64,000 nucleotides of DNA from positions 62,001-126,000 of the forward strand of contig VXQT01000027.1 of assembly GCA_009838915.1 (NCBI GenBank), in the 5' to 3' direction. Shown here in pieces: positions 44,500-52,739 of the stretch. Made by a program: the position numbers and the translations under genes. The stretch comes from Chloroflexota bacterium. Lineage in GTDB: Bacteria > Chloroflexota > Dehalococcoidia > Bin125. The notes below the pieces were generated by a model that saw nothing but the letters and a program-made list of their open reading frames with translations, did not search any database and was not told the DNA's origin. The first letter of the stretch is position 1. Every line of letters begins with the position of its first letter.

Positions 44500-46206
44500 C
44501 TACGGCACGCCCGACTTCTGCGGGCGGACCAGGGCCATTGACCTCGCCGACGGTGTGAACTCGCGTGTGCCGTTTGTCCCGTTGGGGGAGGGGCCGAGCG
44601 GGTCCCTGAGCGGGTCAGGGACTGGGGCATCTTGCTCGACCGGCTTGCCGTCTTCCCACTGCATCTGTTCCTGGCGCTGGCGCTTGGGCACGAGGATCCA
44701 ACCGACCACGCCGGAGATCAGCGCAAAGATGATGCCGAAACGCATGGTGTTGCTGATCGCGTCGACGAAGGACTCGCGCAGGACGAGCTGCGTCTCCAGC
44801 AGCAGCGAAGGATCGAGCGTCGGCAGGACCTGCTGCGCGGCGCCGATGCCGGTTGAGAGAATCTCGACCGCCTGCTCGGGGAGTCCGATGGGCCCGAGTC
44901 CCGAGTTCACGCCTGACGAGTAGACCGCCGCCGCGAAGGAACCGAGGATCGCGATCGCCAGCGTGCCGCCGAGTTGGCGTCCGGCGTTGTTGACGGCCGA
45001 GGCCTTGCCGGCAAGGTCGACAGGAACGGAGGCCATGGCCGTGTCGGTCGTCGCCGGCATGTGCATCGCACCACCCATGCCAAGGAAGGCCATGCCGATC
45101 GCGATCATCCAGTACGGGGTGTCGATATCCAGCACGAGGCTGAAAATCAGCAGCGCTCCCGCCCCGTGCACGGCCGGCGCCCAGAAGAGCATGAATCGCG
45201 GACCGAGCACAGGCAGCAGTCGCGCCGCGACCGGGGCGAAGAACATCATCATCAAGGCGAGCGGCATCAGCCGCGCGCCGCTCTCGGCCGCCGACATGCC
45301 CTGCACGAGCTGGAAGAACTGCGGCATGTAGAACATCACGCCCATCAGCGCGAACATGATGAAGAACATCCCGACCATCGAGCCGGTGAAGTCCCGCTGC
45401 TTGAAGAACGCCATCGGCAGCAGCGGCTGATCGGTGCGCCGCTCGATGATGACGAACAGCACCGCCGCCACGATCGCCACCGCGAACGATCCGACGATCA
45501 GCGAGTCGGTCCAACCCTTCTGGATGCCCTCGATGATGGCAAAGACGATCGCGACCATCGCGATCGTTCCGGTGATCGCGCCGGGTATGTCGAGCTTGGT
45601 GTGCATCTGCGAGCGGGACTCGGGCACTGCGGCCATACCGAGCATGGCGAGCCCCGCAATCGGCGCGGGTACCCAGAACACGCCGGCCCAGCCAATCAGA
45701 TCGACCAACACGCCGCCAACCAGCGGGCCGAAAGCCATGCCGAAGCCCATCGCGCCGGCCCAGATACCGATCGCACGGCTCCGTTCCTCGCGCGGAAAGA
45801 CTGCCGTCAGGATCGACAGCGTCTGCGGGATCACCAGCGCGCCGCCAAGGCCCTGCAGGCCGCGGCCGACGATCAGGAAGTTGGCGTCGGGCGAGAACGC
45901 GACTGCGATTGAGGCGGCGACGAAGATGCCCATGCCGATGATCAGCGTCTTGCGGCGACCGAACCGATCGCCCAGCGCGCCCGCGAGCAGCAGCAGGCCG
46001 CCGAAGATCACCATGTAGGCGTCGGCGACCCAGAGTGACTGCGACTCCGACATCTCGAATGCGCGTTTGATCGCGGGTAGTGCGGTGTTGATGATCGTCG
46101 CGTCGAGCTGGACCAGCATCTGCGCGCCGGCCAGCACCAGGAGGATTACCCAACGTCGTCGGTTTGTCGGCGATCCTGCGCTCGTCGCGGGCGAGTGAAC
46201 GGTCAT
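44500..46206 (-). CDS. MFS transporter, DHA2 (EmrB/QacA) type, copy 2
   Basis: This 568-residue paralogue of the preceding transporter shares LDATIINTALPAIKRAFEMSESQSLWVADAYMVIFGGLLLLAGALGDRFGRRKTL, GRGLQGLGGALVIPQTLSILTAVFPREERSRAIG and the SGVP-ending tail. About 14 membrane helices are predicted by eye. Its hydrophilic tail contains DAPVPDPLRDPLGPSP, which is encoded by a family C hairpin repeat absent from copy 1. Its ATG overlaps the stop of the DUF35 gene upstream by 4 bases, so they are one operon. Confidence 0.9.
   Translation of the reverse strand: MTVHSPATSAGSPTNRRRWVILLVLAGAQMLVQLDATIINTALPAIKRAFEMSESQSLWVADAYMVIFGGLLLLAGALGDRFGRRKTLIIGMGIFVAASIAVAFSPDANFLIVGRGLQGLGGALVIPQTLSILTAVFPREERSRAIGIWAGAMGFGMAFGPLVGGVLVDLIGWAGVFWVPAPIAGLAMLGMAAVPESRSQMHTKLDIPGAITGTIAMVAIVFAIIEGIQKGWTDSLIVGSFAVAIVAAVLFVIIERRTDQPLLPMAFFKQRDFTGSMVGMFFIMFALMGVMFYMPQFFQLVQGMSAAESGARLMPLALMMMFFAPVAARLLPVLGPRFMLFWAPAVHGAGALLIFSLVLDIDTPYWMIAIGMAFLGMGGAMHMPATTDTAMASVPVDLAGKASAVNNAGRQLGGTLAIAILGSFAAAVYSSGVNSGLGPIGLPEQAVEILSTGIGAAQQVLPTLDPSLLLETQLVLRESFVDAISNTMRFGIIFALISGVVGWILVPKRQRQEQMQWEDGKPVEQDAPVPDPLRDPLGPSPNGTNGTREFTPSARSMALVRPQKSGVP
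44594..44627. repeat. Hairpin repeat family C, copy C1 (inside a CDS)
   Basis: CCGAGCGG followed by the stem GTCCCTGA-GCGGG-TCAGGGAC and TGGGG. The same frame of bases with a different loop occurs at 57800-57832. Here it encodes part of the tail of the second MFS protein. Confidence 0.6.
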
Positions 46207-46661
46207 GCCATCCGCCAGCGCGGCTGGACCAGATCGTCCGCCGTGCGCTCAAACACGACCCGGACCGGCGCGCCGATCAGCACTTGGCCGTCCAGCGGCG
46301 CGTCGACGACGGCGCTCATCAGCTTGATTTCGGGCATGTCGTCGAGCTCGATCAACGCAACCATGTACGGTCCGAACTCCCGCAGCGCGGGATGTGCCGG
46401 ATGGACCACTTCGACCCAGGACCAGACCTTGCCCGTCCCGGCCGCGTCTTGCCACTCCATGTTGAATCCATAGCAGGCGTGGCAGTTCAGCTCGGGAGGA
46501 TATTGCCGCGCTCCGCAATCGGTGCAGCGCTGGACCACCAGCCTTCCGTCGGCAGCGGCGGCGAAGTAGCCGCCGTTGATCGGGCACTCGGGATCGGGTG
46601 TCGTCATCCCTTTGGGAAAGAAAGGGGCGTCAAGGAACTCGGGAGTAGGCCGGGTCGTCAT
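46203..46661 (-). CDS. DUF35 zinc-ribbon/OB-fold protein
   Basis: The 152-residue protein has an N-terminal rubredoxin-like zinc ribbon (RCTDCGARQYPPELNCHAC, four Cys) and an OB fold (GTGKVWSWVEVVHPAHPALREFGPYMVALIELDD). DUF35 proteins act as acyl-CoA-binding partners of thiolases or HMG-CoA-type enzymes. A thiolase-like gene lies 1 kb away (47701-48912) on the same strand, with a plus-strand gene between, so a functional pair is plausible. It is coupled to the second MFS transporter. Confidence 0.88.
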   Translation of the reverse strand: MTTRPTPEFLDAPFFPKGMTTPDPECPINGGYFAAAADGRLVVQRCTDCGARQYPPELNCHACYGFNMEWQDAAGTGKVWSWVEVVHPAHPALREFGPYMVALIELDDMPEIKLMSAVVDAPLDGQVLIGAPVRVVFERTADDLVQPRWRMA

Positions 46662-46718
46662 ATCTCGGAGGGTAACGGGTCAATGCGACACGCATCTCTG
46701 GCGATACGCTCTATTGTC

Positions 46719-47699
46719 ATGCGACGGGCACGCACCGGCTGGATCGCGTCGGTGTCGGTGCTCGTGCTGTTGCTCGGTTCAACGTTGCATGTTCGCGCCG
46801 ACGCCCCGATCTGTGTCCTCGCGCCACGCCTGGATGCCGTGCTCCGGCAATCGGATGCCTTCGTCGGCATCGCCGTGATTGACCTCGAGACCAAGACGGT
46901 CTGGGCCGGCGGCGTCAGCGGTCCTTATGCAATGCACAGCATGGTCAAACCTGCGATTGCCTGGGCAGTCATGACCGACGCCCACGAGCAGGGGCGAGAG
47001 TTGACGCGGCTGCAGCGCGACGCGCTGTTTTACATGATCGCCTGGTCGCAGAACGCGGACGTCAACACCCTGCTCGGGATGATCGATGGTCTGTCGGGGC
47101 TAAGCCGATACTACGAACGACTGGGAGTGTCGGAGTTGGCGGCGCTCCAGCACGAAAGCCGCTGGGGCTCGGGCCGGTCCCGGCCCGTGGACCTGGCGCG
47201 GCTGTTCGGCGCGCTGGCGGTGTCGTCCGAAGTGCCGGGCCCAGTCCGAGCCGAGGGGTTCGATCTGCTGCGCGAAACCGTCGACCAACACCTCTGGGGC
47301 GCAACGATCCCGAACCGCCGGCTGATCGGTTGGGAGTCGCTGATCAAGACCGGCAACTTCATCCTTGCCGCGCCGGTCGATGCGGCCCCAGTCATCGGCG
47401 CCGATCGGCAAGACTCCGATGGCGATGAACTCGAGCTCGAAGCCGATCCCAGTGACGACGAAGAACAGATCGTGCGCATGAACAGCGCCGCGATCTGGTT
47501 GGACGCGCCCTGGCTCGGCGGCAGGCCGCGATACGTCATCGCGATCATGCAGGAGAGCGAACTTAGCTGGTCTCGGTCACGAACGCTGCAAAACGAGTTG
47601 GGGGCAATTGTCGGGAACGCCGTCGCCGACCGACTTGTCAAGAAGTCAGAGACGCCGACGGATCAATGCCTGAAACGCGTCCTGTACGCCGTGAACTAG
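46719..47699 (+). CDS. Exported class A beta-lactamase-fold serine hydrolase
   Basis: The ATG at 46719 starts a signal peptide (MRRARTGWIASVSVLVLLLG, then a likely cut after VRADA), giving 326 residues. The three active-site motifs of the penicillin-recognising fold are visible: SMVK near residue 74, SQN (in AWSQNADVN) as the SDN equivalent, and KTG near 210 (SLIKTGNF). The Glu of the class A omega loop is not evident, and an acidic insertion (DSDGDELELEADPSDDEEQ) sits before the last strand. A carboxypeptidase-like or unknown cell-wall role is therefore more likely than true beta-lactamase. An in-frame ATG at 46683 is possible but adds 12 residues before the signal. Confidence 0.75.
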   Translation: MRRARTGWIASVSVLVLLLGSTLHVRADAPICVLAPRLDAVLRQSDAFVGIAVIDLETKTVWAGGVSGPYAMHSMVKPAIAWAVMTDAHEQGRELTRLQRDALFYMIAWSQNADVNTLLGMIDGLSGLSRYYERLGVSELAALQHESRWGSGRSRPVDLARLFGALAVSSEVPGPVRAEGFDLLRETVDQHLWGATIPNRRLIGWESLIKTGNFILAAPVDAAPVIGADRQDSDGDELELEADPSDDEEQIVRMNSAAIWLDAPWLGGRPRYVIAIMQESELSWSRSRTLQNELGAIVGNAVADRLVKKSETPTDQCLKRVLYAVN

Positions 47700-47700
47700 G

Positions 47701-48912
47701 TCAGTTGCGGAAGATCGCCGACGAGATTGGCGCCGACGCCGGGCCAGCCGCCACGATGCAGGTGTGCGCGCCTTCGACTGGAGTTGTGGAGTCTCCTCGG
47801 AGCTGACGCACGGCCTCGACGGCGAGGTTGAACCCGTGCGTGTAGGCCTCGGCGAGGTTTCCGCCCGAGGTGTTGATCGGGAACTCACCGGCGTGCGGCG
47901 CGTCGGAGTCGGCGACTTGCTTCGCCTCCAGCCGCCCGCCCTCGCAGAACGGCCCGCCTTCGCCGACCTCGCAGAACTTGTGATCCTCGAACGAAGTCAA
48001 CACCTGTCCGGTGAAGTTCTCGTAGAACTGGCCGCAGTCGATCTCGTCGGGCCCCATGCCTGCTGCGCGGTACAGCCGGTCGACCATGGTCGTGTAGTTG
48101 GAAGACATGAAATCGTCGTGCCAGAAGCCGTCCACGACGTTGCCCTGTCGATGGCCCGATCCCTGCACCGATGCCGAGAGATAGACCGGCGTATCAGTGA
48201 AGTCGCGCGCGATCTCGGCCGTGGTGAGGATCATCGCCGCCGCGCCGTCGGTCTCGAGGCAGCAGTCGTAGAGCCGATAGGGGTCCGCGATCATGCGGGA
48301 GTTCTGGTGGTCTTCGAGGGTGATCGGCCGACCGTTCATCACGGCGCGCGGATTGTTCTGCGCGTGCTTGTTGGCGGCGACGGCGATCTGGCCGAGTTGT
48401 GCCGAGGTCGTGCCGTACTCATACATGTGACGCTGCATCTTCATCGCCAGGAACTGCGCCGGAGACATCAGGCCCTGGGGTACGTTGAAGGCGTACTGAC
48501 CGCGCAGGCGTCCGCCGCGCCGCGACTGTCCGAAGCGTCCAAACTCGCCCTGCGCCAGCGCCCGGTAGACCACGACGAAGTTGGCGTAGCCGGCGACGAT
48601 GCCGGCTGCCGCATTACCGATCGCCGCGCAGACACCGCCGCCACCCCCGCCGTAGACCATCGACGCGAATGCGTAGTGCGGCAAATCCAGCGCGGTCGAG
48701 AGTCGGTTCGGGTCGTTGCGGTCGGCGGAGTATGAGGAGAAGCCGTCCAGCATCCGAGGCTCCAGCCCGGCGTCGGCGCAGGCTGCCAGGATCGCCTCCA
48801 GCGCCAGTCGAAACTCAGGCCTACCGATGCGTCCGTGCTTGGTGTACTCGGTTTCGCCAACGCCGATCACGGCCACCCGGTCTCGGATGTTGCGGTCGTA
48901 CTCGTATGCCAT
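47701..48912 (-). CDS. Thiolase-like / non-specific lipid-transfer-type acyltransferase
   Basis: The 403-residue protein begins RVAVIGVGETEYTKHGRIGR, with a central glycine-rich loop VYGGGGGGVCAAIGNAAAGIVAGYANFVVV carrying the only candidate nucleophile Cys, then AVAANKHAQNNPRAVMNGRPIT, and the late GGNLAEAYTHGFNLAVEAVRQLRG and HTCIVAAGPAS. This is the SCP2-thiolase-like group that often pairs with DUF35 proteins. The standard C-terminal CxG cysteine is not seen, so beta-ketothiolysis is doubtful; an aldolase-type or acyl-transfer role with DUF35 is possible. It ends one base from the convergent beta-lactamase-fold gene. Confidence 0.87.
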   Translation of the reverse strand: MAYEYDRNIRDRVAVIGVGETEYTKHGRIGRPEFRLALEAILAACADAGLEPRMLDGFSSYSADRNDPNRLSTALDLPHYAFASMVYGGGGGGVCAAIGNAAAGIVAGYANFVVVYRALAQGEFGRFGQSRRGGRLRGQYAFNVPQGLMSPAQFLAMKMQRHMYEYGTTSAQLGQIAVAANKHAQNNPRAVMNGRPITLEDHQNSRMIADPYRLYDCCLETDGAAAMILTTAEIARDFTDTPVYLSASVQGSGHRQGNVVDGFWHDDFMSSNYTTMVDRLYRAAGMGPDEIDCGQFYENFTGQVLTSFEDHKFCEVGEGGPFCEGGRLEAKQVADSDAPHAGEFPINTSGGNLAEAYTHGFNLAVEAVRQLRGDSTTPVEGAHTCIVAAGPASAPISSAIFRN

Positions 48913-48995
48913 GGCTGCCCTCCCTCGACTCTGACGAGACTACGTGATTGATCGGTCTATCCTCGACTGGCACTTCATCAGACAGGGAACCGATC

Positions 48996-50288
48996 ATGAC
49001 CGACTTTGCCAATCTTCCCGTTGCCGAGCCCGCCTCGCTGGGCATCGACCCCGACCGGTTGGCTCGTGCCGACGCGCGCATGGCGCAGGCGGTCGAGAAC
49101 CGCGAGGTGCCGGGCGTGGTCACGGTCGTGCTTCGCCATGGACACCTCGCGCACGTCTCGGCGCACGGATATCTCGATGTCGAGCGGGAGACGCCGCTGC
49201 CGCTTGATGCGCTGTTCCGCATGTACTCGCAGACCAAGCCGGTCACTGCGGCGCTGACGATGCAGCTGCAGGAAGAGGGCGTCTTCTACGTCGATGAGCC
49301 GATCACGAAGTGGCTGCCCGAGTTCGAGAATCGGCAGGTCCTGGCCCCGTTCGACCCGCCGAACAAGGTTCGCGGCGAGGGGCTGTTGATGGGCCAGACG
49401 GTGCCGATGACGCGACAGATCACGATTCGCGATCTGCTGACCATGACATCAGGGCTGCCGTCGTTCGGCAACATCCCCTCCGCGATGTACCCATTGCTGG
49501 AGCCGGCCTGGAGCGGAACTGAGTTCGGGATCACCAATCCCGGCGTGGTCGATACGTCAGTGTCGGCGGAGGAGCGCGTGCTGCAGATGGCGCAGCTTCC
49601 CAACGCCAGGCAACCCGGCGCGGCGTGGGAGTACGCAGCCGACTTTGACGTGCTGACGCTGCTGCTCGAACGGGCTACAGGCCAGAACCTCGACGCACTC
49701 TTCCAGGAGCGCATCTTCGGCCCGCTCGGCGTCGAAGGCTGCGGATTCTACTGTCCGCCGGAAGGCGCCGGCCGCCTGGTCACCAATCACCACTGGTCAG
49801 AGGAGGGAACGCTCAATCCCGTGGAGCGGCCGGAAGACTCGCACAAGGTGCGGGAGTCGGTGGGCCAACAGATATCGGGAAACGGCCTCTATGGCGGCGT
49901 GCTGATGACGCCGGCGGCGTACACGCGCTTTGCCGCGATGTTGCTGAACGGGGGCGAGCTCGATGGTCAGCGAGTGCTGGGGCGCAAGACGATAGACCTG
50001 ATGACTGCCAATCATCTGGGCGCGATCTGCGGCACGGAGATTGATCTGGCGGGTCCGGGATTCGGTTTTGGTTTCGGCTACGCGGTACGTAACCGAATAG
50101 CGGGGACGGCGTATCCGGGCAGCGTCGGCACCTACGGCTGGGGCGGCGCGGCGGGCACCTGGTTCTTCGTCGATCCCTCCGAGAACCTGGCCGGACTGTT
50201 CTTCACGCACGTGTTCATGTACCAGTTCAACCCCGCCGCCTACCTGGAGACGGACTTCGAGAAGGGCGTCTACGAGTCGCTGATGTAG
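48996..50288 (+). CDS. Beta-lactamase-family (PF00144-type) serine hydrolase
   Basis: The 430-residue protein has SQTK near residue 79 (FRMYSQTKPVTAALTMQLQEEG) as the SxxK nucleophile pair, ITIRDLLTMTSGLPS typical of class C/esterase relatives, WEYAADFDVLTLLLERATGQ holding the Tyr, and GTYGWGGAAGTWFFVDP near the KTG-equivalent strand. These enzymes are esterases, peptidases or amidases; no signal peptide is seen. I use the ATG at 48996; the longer TTG-started frame lacks support. It is divergent from the thiolase-like gene. Confidence 0.88.
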   Translation: MTDFANLPVAEPASLGIDPDRLARADARMAQAVENREVPGVVTVVLRHGHLAHVSAHGYLDVERETPLPLDALFRMYSQTKPVTAALTMQLQEEGVFYVDEPITKWLPEFENRQVLAPFDPPNKVRGEGLLMGQTVPMTRQITIRDLLTMTSGLPSFGNIPSAMYPLLEPAWSGTEFGITNPGVVDTSVSAEERVLQMAQLPNARQPGAAWEYAADFDVLTLLLERATGQNLDALFQERIFGPLGVEGCGFYCPPEGAGRLVTNHHWSEEGTLNPVERPEDSHKVRESVGQQISGNGLYGGVLMTPAAYTRFAAMLLNGGELDGQRVLGRKTIDLMTANHLGAICGTEIDLAGPGFGFGFGYAVRNRIAGTAYPGSVGTYGWGGAAGTWFFVDPSENLAGLFFTHVFMYQFNPAAYLETDFEKGVYESLM

Positions 50289-50729
50289 TCAGTCTCGTCG
50301 CGGCAGCGAGCGCCAGAGCGCCAGGGCCAGGAACGGCAGAATGATCACCTGCCCGTAGGCGCCGGGCGGGGGCCTGTCGGCCTTGAGCGGCTTGGATCGT
50401 CCGATCAGGATGCGGCCGATGTTGTCGAGCAGGTTGATCAGCAGGATCAGGGGGATCAGTCCTCGATAGCGGAACAGCGCGAGCCAGGCGAGGCCGGCGA
50501 GGAGCAGCTGTTCCAGTCCCCACTGAGCGAAGATTGCGACGATGTTCTGGCCGCCCTCGACCTCGAGGTCGATGCCGGCGATCGAGTTCGCGCCGCCGTC
50601 CCTGCGGAACACGTGCACCATGCTGCGGGAAGTGATCACGAGGGTGAGGAACACGTAGAACTTCGTGACCCAGGGGTCGCCTCGGTAGGTTTGCGTGTCG
50701 GCGGGTAGGAGGCCGGTTATGTCGCGCAT
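50289..50729 (-). CDS. Small polytopic membrane protein, unknown
   Basis: The 146-residue protein has about four hydrophobic segments (KFYVFLTLVITSRSMVHVF, NIVAIFAQWGLEQLLLAGLAWLALF, GLIPLILLINLLDNIGRILIG, QVIILPFLALALW) joined by short loops. I recognise no family. It begins 31 bases past the DUF262 gene on the same strand and its stop abuts the stop of the convergent hydrolase. Codon use looks like the GC-rich neighbours, not like the DUF262 gene. Confidence 0.7.
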   Translation of the reverse strand: MRDITGLLPADTQTYRGDPWVTKFYVFLTLVITSRSMVHVFRRDGGANSIAGIDLEVEGGQNIVAIFAQWGLEQLLLAGLAWLALFRYRGLIPLILLINLLDNIGRILIGRSKPLKADRPPPGAYGQVIILPFLALALWRSLPRRD

Positions 50730-50760
50730 GATTCAGCGTCGTCATGTTGCTCGGTGCGCA

Positions 50761-52689
50761 CTAGGCCGCTTCTTCAGACTCTCCGAGCAGTGTGAGGACA
50801 TATAGGTGGAACGAAGGCGCATCGGTGAAGCACCGGAATCCGGCGGCGCTAGCCGCTGCCACGACTTCAGCTGGTTCGTTCAGCAAGAGTGCGACCGGCT
50901 CGGTCAACTCTGCCTGCAGCCCTTCAGGCCAGGCGAGGTCCAACGCAATGGGATGGCCACTCGACGGATCGGCTGGCAACTCAAACCTGAACTCGCCACT
51001 GCTGAGGCCTTGCTTAACGACCCATTCATCCAGTGCCGCGAGTTCGCGTTCCTCGTCGTCGAGGAATTCTGGCGCGCTCGACGACTCAAGATGTTCTACG
51101 GCCGGTATGCCTTCGCGCAAATCACGGAGCAACTGGTTCGCAGCAGCCGCCAGTAGTTCCCGGCGTCGCTCTAGAAACTGCGGGTACCGTTGAACTGTCC
51201 ATTCGTCGGAGTCAAAGGGAATCCACTGAGAAGCGAGCACTCCCTGGTGCTTGGCCTCGTAGTCGGGGAAATACTCCTCCGGCAGTCTGTTGCCTATGTG
51301 CTTCGGACCATTGCACTCGGCTGTCAAAAAACAGAAATTCGCCAACGCATTCACCTGGCGATGGTGGTATCGGTCCCGAAGCCGCGACTTAGGGAAAATA
51401 TGATGGACTTGAAGTCGATTCTGTTTGCCTACCAGATGCTGCTTCAACTCCAACCCGGAGCAGAAGTCTCGTGCCTGACCCACTCGGGTCAGCAGATACA
51501 GGACCGGATAGAACCTGGAGTTAGAGGTTGCCGCGTCGAAGTGACTTGGCTGAATCTCCACGCTTCCAGACCACAATTCCAGTTGTTCGATTAGCCGATC
51601 CAGTCCGCCACTCGGTGGCTCCAGTGCCGCCAAGTCCTGCTCCATGGTTGATTCAGTTGCACCTGAGAATCTCCCGCGGATGGCACCGGCGACATACCAG
51701 TACATGAGCCTGCTCTGCTCAGCGTCGCTCAGAAGACCTCCACGTTGATCGATGAATCTAGCCATCACTGGGAAAGCATTCCGGCTGAACAAGACTGCCC
51801 CATGATCGAGCCCCAAGCGGTCGCAGACGAGATTGAGCAATACATCCAGGGCAGATACGGCACGCTTGAGGCCATCGCGGATGTCGTCAGTGCTTTTGTC
51901 GGAGAGGAATGCGAATCTCGCTCGACCAGTCAACACGGTGTTTACTGATCGCAACAGCCAATCCAAATCGAATTTGTCGAATCCGTCCTTTCCCCATCGT
52001 GCTAGGTGCGCCTGCATTTCGTCACGAGCTTCTGGCCAATCCGCACAAATCCGTGCTAGAGCCAAATCGCCGGTCGAAAGCTTGGTTCCTCCGCTGTTGA
52101 CTCTATTGAAAATATCGACGATCACGTCGATAGTTTTGTCTTCACCTGATATCTCTTCCTCCTGCAGCTCCCTCTCACGAATCCCGCGCAACTTTCCCAA
52201 TCTCGTCATGTAGCGCATGAGCTTCGTTGTGTCGTCTGCAGCGGCAGGCGCAGCAAACTGTGCGATCTCGTCCTCTCCGGCCTTCATCACCTTTGAGACG
52301 TCGACCCACCGCTGGTCGTTCTGCATTCGGACTGGCTGGAAGAACTCGAACGACTCGTCCTCCAAATGGAAATGAAGCTCCTGGAACGCGCGGGGATTCC
52401 CATCGAAGAAGGGTGGCGGTGTGCCTCGAATGACGCCGTAAAGCGATGTCACCCGTTGTTGTCCGTCGAGGAGCATCCGCACAGGTGAAACCGCAGGGAT
52501 GACATCTCCGCGGACGCTCACTGAACTAGATTGGGTCCCCCATAGAAGGAGCCCGCCCACTGGATAAGAGCGGTACATTGAGCTAAACAGTTGCCTCACT
52601 TGATCCCGGTTCCAGACGTATCCACGTTGGAAAACGGGCAAGGCAATGAATCCCAAGTCGACATGGGAAAGGATGTCCGCGACCTTCAT
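50761..52689 (-). CDS. DUF262 / HNH nuclease protein (GmrSD-like defence candidate)
   Basis: The 642-residue protein starts with the DUF262 (ParB/Srx-like) domain: LPVFQRGYVWNRDQVRQLFSSMYRSYPVGGLLLW and the nucleotide-motif DGQQRVTSLYG (75-85). A helical middle follows, then an HNH nuclease-like site at about 430-475, LQVHHIFPKSRL with later NALANFCFLTAECNGPKHIGNRLPEEY. DUF262 plus HNH/DUF1524 is the GmrSD and BrxU/SspE layout, which acts on modified phage DNA. A C-terminal part of about 110 residues (IALDLAWPEGLQ... PVALLLNEPAEVVAAASAAGF) looks like an extra module. Base composition is visibly AT-richer than its flanks, suggesting transfer. Function in this host is not shown. Confidence 0.85.
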   Translation of the reverse strand: MKVADILSHVDLGFIALPVFQRGYVWNRDQVRQLFSSMYRSYPVGGLLLWGTQSSSVSVRGDVIPAVSPVRMLLDGQQRVTSLYGVIRGTPPPFFDGNPRAFQELHFHLEDESFEFFQPVRMQNDQRWVDVSKVMKAGEDEIAQFAAPAAADDTTKLMRYMTRLGKLRGIRERELQEEEISGEDKTIDVIVDIFNRVNSGGTKLSTGDLALARICADWPEARDEMQAHLARWGKDGFDKFDLDWLLRSVNTVLTGRARFAFLSDKSTDDIRDGLKRAVSALDVLLNLVCDRLGLDHGAVLFSRNAFPVMARFIDQRGGLLSDAEQSRLMYWYVAGAIRGRFSGATESTMEQDLAALEPPSGGLDRLIEQLELWSGSVEIQPSHFDAATSNSRFYPVLYLLTRVGQARDFCSGLELKQHLVGKQNRLQVHHIFPKSRLRDRYHHRQVNALANFCFLTAECNGPKHIGNRLPEEYFPDYEAKHQGVLASQWIPFDSDEWTVQRYPQFLERRRELLAAAANQLLRDLREGIPAVEHLESSSAPEFLDDEERELAALDEWVVKQGLSSGEFRFELPADPSSGHPIALDLAWPEGLQAELTEPVALLLNEPAEVVAAASAAGFRCFTDAPSFHLYVLTLLGESEEAA

Positions 52690-52739
52690 AAGCTGCTCCT
52701 AGTCTGCGAGTTCACAGTGCACCAACCGCGAGCGGCATG

